The notes below the pieces were generated by a model that made no database searches, was not told the DNA's origin, and saw nothing but the letters and a program-made list of their open reading frames with translations. From Phoebastria nigripes (lineage: Eukaryota; Chordata; Aves; Procellariiformes; Diomedeidae), in NCBI GenBank assembly GCA_035582835.1, contig JAYKAV010003066.1, forward strand, positions 1,732,122 to 1,796,121: DNA of 64,000 nucleotides, given 5' to 3'. A program made the translations under genes and the position numbers. Shown here piece by piece: positions 62,301 to 64,000 of this stretch (positions are counted from its first letter, which is position 1; each line of letters starts with the position of its first letter).

Positions 62301-63948
62301 TTTCTTCGAAAAATTATCCATTAATTAGACTGCTAATTGCATGTTATTTTATAAAACAAGGATTAAATGTACATGATGGCATTACTCTGAGAAATTCAAT
62401 TGTCACATTTGACATCCTAGTACCAAGTTGTTAAAGATAGCAATTGTCTATTCGAAGAAATGTTAATGTCTACAGTTATAATGAAATGATGCAAACAGCA
62501 ACACATGAAGTTGTTAGAAGGCATTAAGTAACAATTGAGGCAGAAAAATTACGCAACTGTTTGCTTGCTGCCTGAAACTTTCATATGATTTGAATTTTAT
62601 TTTCACTTATAGTATTTACCTGTCCAATTAACTACCACTGTATTTTAATATGCTGCTTTTAAATTTCAACCACATAATGCTAGTGAGTAGACATATATGC
62701 AGTAAGTTTTTTCATAATAGCAATATCATGTATTATGAACACTAGTAAATTAGTTATTACAGAATTTTTTTAAGTTGTCAAAGCATATGTACAGCTGCCT
62801 AAATTCTCAACTTGATTTTCTTGAAAGATGGTTTACAAGGATGTAGAAATACATTAGTTTGGCTTTCTGAACCTGAACAAATACTACAATGCAAGTTGTC
62901 CTAAGTGTGATGTAAGCAGTTACTAACTTACTGTAGAAATTAAAAAAAGACAAAAGGAATTATAACTGAAACAAGTATTTGAAAAAACCCCTGCAATTAT
63001 ACTCATGAATAGATTCCAGAAGCAGTGCCTTTTGTTTGATCTTGGCAGAAGGGGTAACTATTATACATCCGTATTTCATAATGAAAATGAAGCCTAATTG
63101 GCAATTCAAGCACAACGCAATTACTACCAAAGCCAAAGCAGAAGTACAACTTACATCTACCATAATCACATTCTCATTAGCAGCTTTGAAACAAAAATTA
63201 GAGTATACGCCAATTGGACAATTAAAACCATGACACTAAAAAAAAAAGATATGGTACTGATTAAACAAAAGAAAACACTGGTTAAAATCAGATTAAGGTA
63301 ATTAATGAGAAAACATTTCTCTATGTTAAAACTGTTAAAGCTTGCATATGTACTTTGCACTTTCTTTTTCTCTTCCTAGAACAGAAATATGAAATGAAAT
63401 ATGAAATAGTTCGGTTCTCAAAAACCATAAAGTAATACTTTATTGCTGTGTTAATGTCACTGAATATTTCACTTCAATTAAAAAACCCATAAGCACTGAT
63501 CCAAGCAATTAATCAGCACAAACCCACCTTTATGTTAATTAAATCAGTGGACATATTCAAGTATGTCAGGACTGGGACAGTAGCCAGTTAGAATTCACAC
63601 CCATACAAGGATCTAAAAGCCTACGACCAAATTTCTATCTAATAAGAATCAATAGTTAAGGAAAGACTTCTACATTAAGTACTTTAACTTGCGTGTAGTA
63701 AACTGAATATAAGGGGCAATTAATATATTTACATTCACAAGCTGATTTAGGGAATCCTGTTCTTATAAGGTGCTTCTACACTGCTCTCACGTGGTACGTA
63801 ATCTTGATAGAAATGAGAAGTAGGCCTAGAGAAAACACATTTGTGTAGTATTCCAGATAAATGTAGCTCCAGTACTCTCTGCTTACTTGAGTTTTCTGCA
63901 GACATGTCCTAAGTTGTTCAATAAAGGCTCCCACTTATCAACTGTTAC
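59077..63948 (-). CDS. CDC16: CDC16 / APC6, last four coding exons (partial; 5' part off the right edge)
   Basis: CDC16 is a tetratricopeptide-repeat scaffold subunit of the anaphase-promoting complex, the nuclear ubiquitin ligase that drives mitotic exit. Exons on the minus strand: 63948-63887, 61608-61473, 60566-60476, 59342-59077. They join in frame (phases 2, 0, 1) and give the last 184 residues; the human protein is 620 aa. Visible are the final TPR helices (HRQALVLIPQNASTYSAIGY, then SLMGNFESAIDYFHTALGL), the block MLGHCIEMYIGDSEAYIG, the conserved ISPPWDFREF, and an acidic Ser/Thr-rich tail ending in MSDHST and TGA 59079-59077. No frame break is seen. The preceding exons must lie beyond 64000. 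Confidence 0.97.
59343..60475 (-). other. CDC16 last intron
   Basis: GTAAGT...CCTAG. Contains homopolymer runs (T/G near 59889-59905, A near 60324-60336) only. Confidence 0.7.
60476..60566 (-). CDS. CDC16: CDC16 penultimate coding exon
   Basis: 91 nt encoding ALGLRRDDTFSVTMLGHC and IEMYIGDSEAYIG, nearly the human sequence. Phase 0 in, phase 1 out, donor GTAAGT. Confidence 0.96.
60567..61472 (-). other. CDC16 intron between 61473 and 60566
   Basis: AT-rich, no recognised feature. Confidence 0.7.
61473..61608 (-). CDS. CDC16: CDC16 internal coding exon (TPR)
   Basis: 136 nt encoding KYEEALEYHRQALVLIPQ, STYSAIGYIHSLMGNF and ESAIDYFHT, a complete TPR unit and part of the next. Phase 2 in, phase 0 out, donor GTATGT. 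Confidence 0.96.
61609..63886 (-). other. CDC16 intron between 63887 and 61608
   Basis: Contains one CR1 copy; otherwise AT-rich with no recognised feature. Confidence 0.7.
61757..61905 (+). mobile_element. CR1 LINE 3' fragment (short)
   Basis: CCATCCCTGGAAACATTCAA through GGTTGGACTAGATGACCTTT and TATTCTATGATTCTATGA, a standard CR1 3' end of about 150 bp, antisense to CDC16. Confidence 0.95.
63887..63948 (-). CDS. CDC16: CDC16 internal coding exon (TPR)
   Basis: 62 nt encoding VTVDKWEPLLNNLGHVCRKL, first helix of a TPR. Acceptor TTTTGCAG, donor GTAAGC, phase 0 in and phase 2 out. It is the most 5' CDC16 exon in the window. Confidence 0.95.
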
Positions 63949-64000
63949 CTGCAAAATAATGCAACAATTCAAATAACTGCAGCTTCCCAGATTGTAACTG

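Noticed and set aside
1..64000. CRISPR arrays, operons, tRNA or rRNA genes
   Set aside because: None seen; the spliced genes and CR1 elements show vertebrate nuclear DNA.

Overview
The window is vertebrate nuclear DNA and almost certainly from a bird. It carries long introns with canonical splice sites, several 3' ends of CR1 LINEs with the typical ATTCTATG/TATTC tails, and two LTRs of a kind seen in avian genomes. Gene order matches the human 13q34 block CDC16-UPF3A-CHAMP1. The species cannot be fixed from sequence alone. Scattered single N's point to a draft assembly.

Right end, minus strand: the last four coding exons of CDC16 (APC6, a TPR subunit of the anaphase-promoting complex) lie at 63948-59077. 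The rest of that gene is beyond the right edge. About 5 kb of apparently non-coding DNA separates its stop codon from the CpG-island promoter of UPF3A (about 53.3-54.0 kb).

Centre, minus strand: UPF3A is complete. It has ten coding exons from ATG 53710-53712 to TAA 27151-27153, every junction keeps frame, and the predicted protein is 498 aa. Its introns hold an intact solo LTR with a 4-bp target duplication (33184-33813), a second LTR-like element (51842-52777) and a CR1 copy. The promoter carries one perfect TCTCGCGAGA palindrome and one 9-base partial copy.

Left-centre, plus strand, convergent with UPF3A: four exons (18300-23224) encode an F-box protein related to FBXO36, about 185 aa. I assembled it from conserved blocks and splice sites. 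Its second intron uses a GC donor. The codon where FBXO36 has its start Met reads ATA, and there is no in-frame ATG upstream in the exon. This is the most interesting locus in the window.

Left end: a strong CpG island (about 5.37-6.96 kb) contains a GTGAGT donor on the minus strand (after 5884). By synteny I infer the promoter and non-coding first exon of CHAMP1, whose coding exon would lie off the left edge. The interval 7-18 kb is accessory DNA: CR1 3' ends, a tandem repeat near 9.2-9.7 kb, an octamer microsatellite and a pentamer microsatellite. Functionally the named genes belong to separate pathways (cell-cycle ubiquitination, mRNA surveillance, F-box substrate selection); their grouping is a conserved neighbourhood and not an operon.
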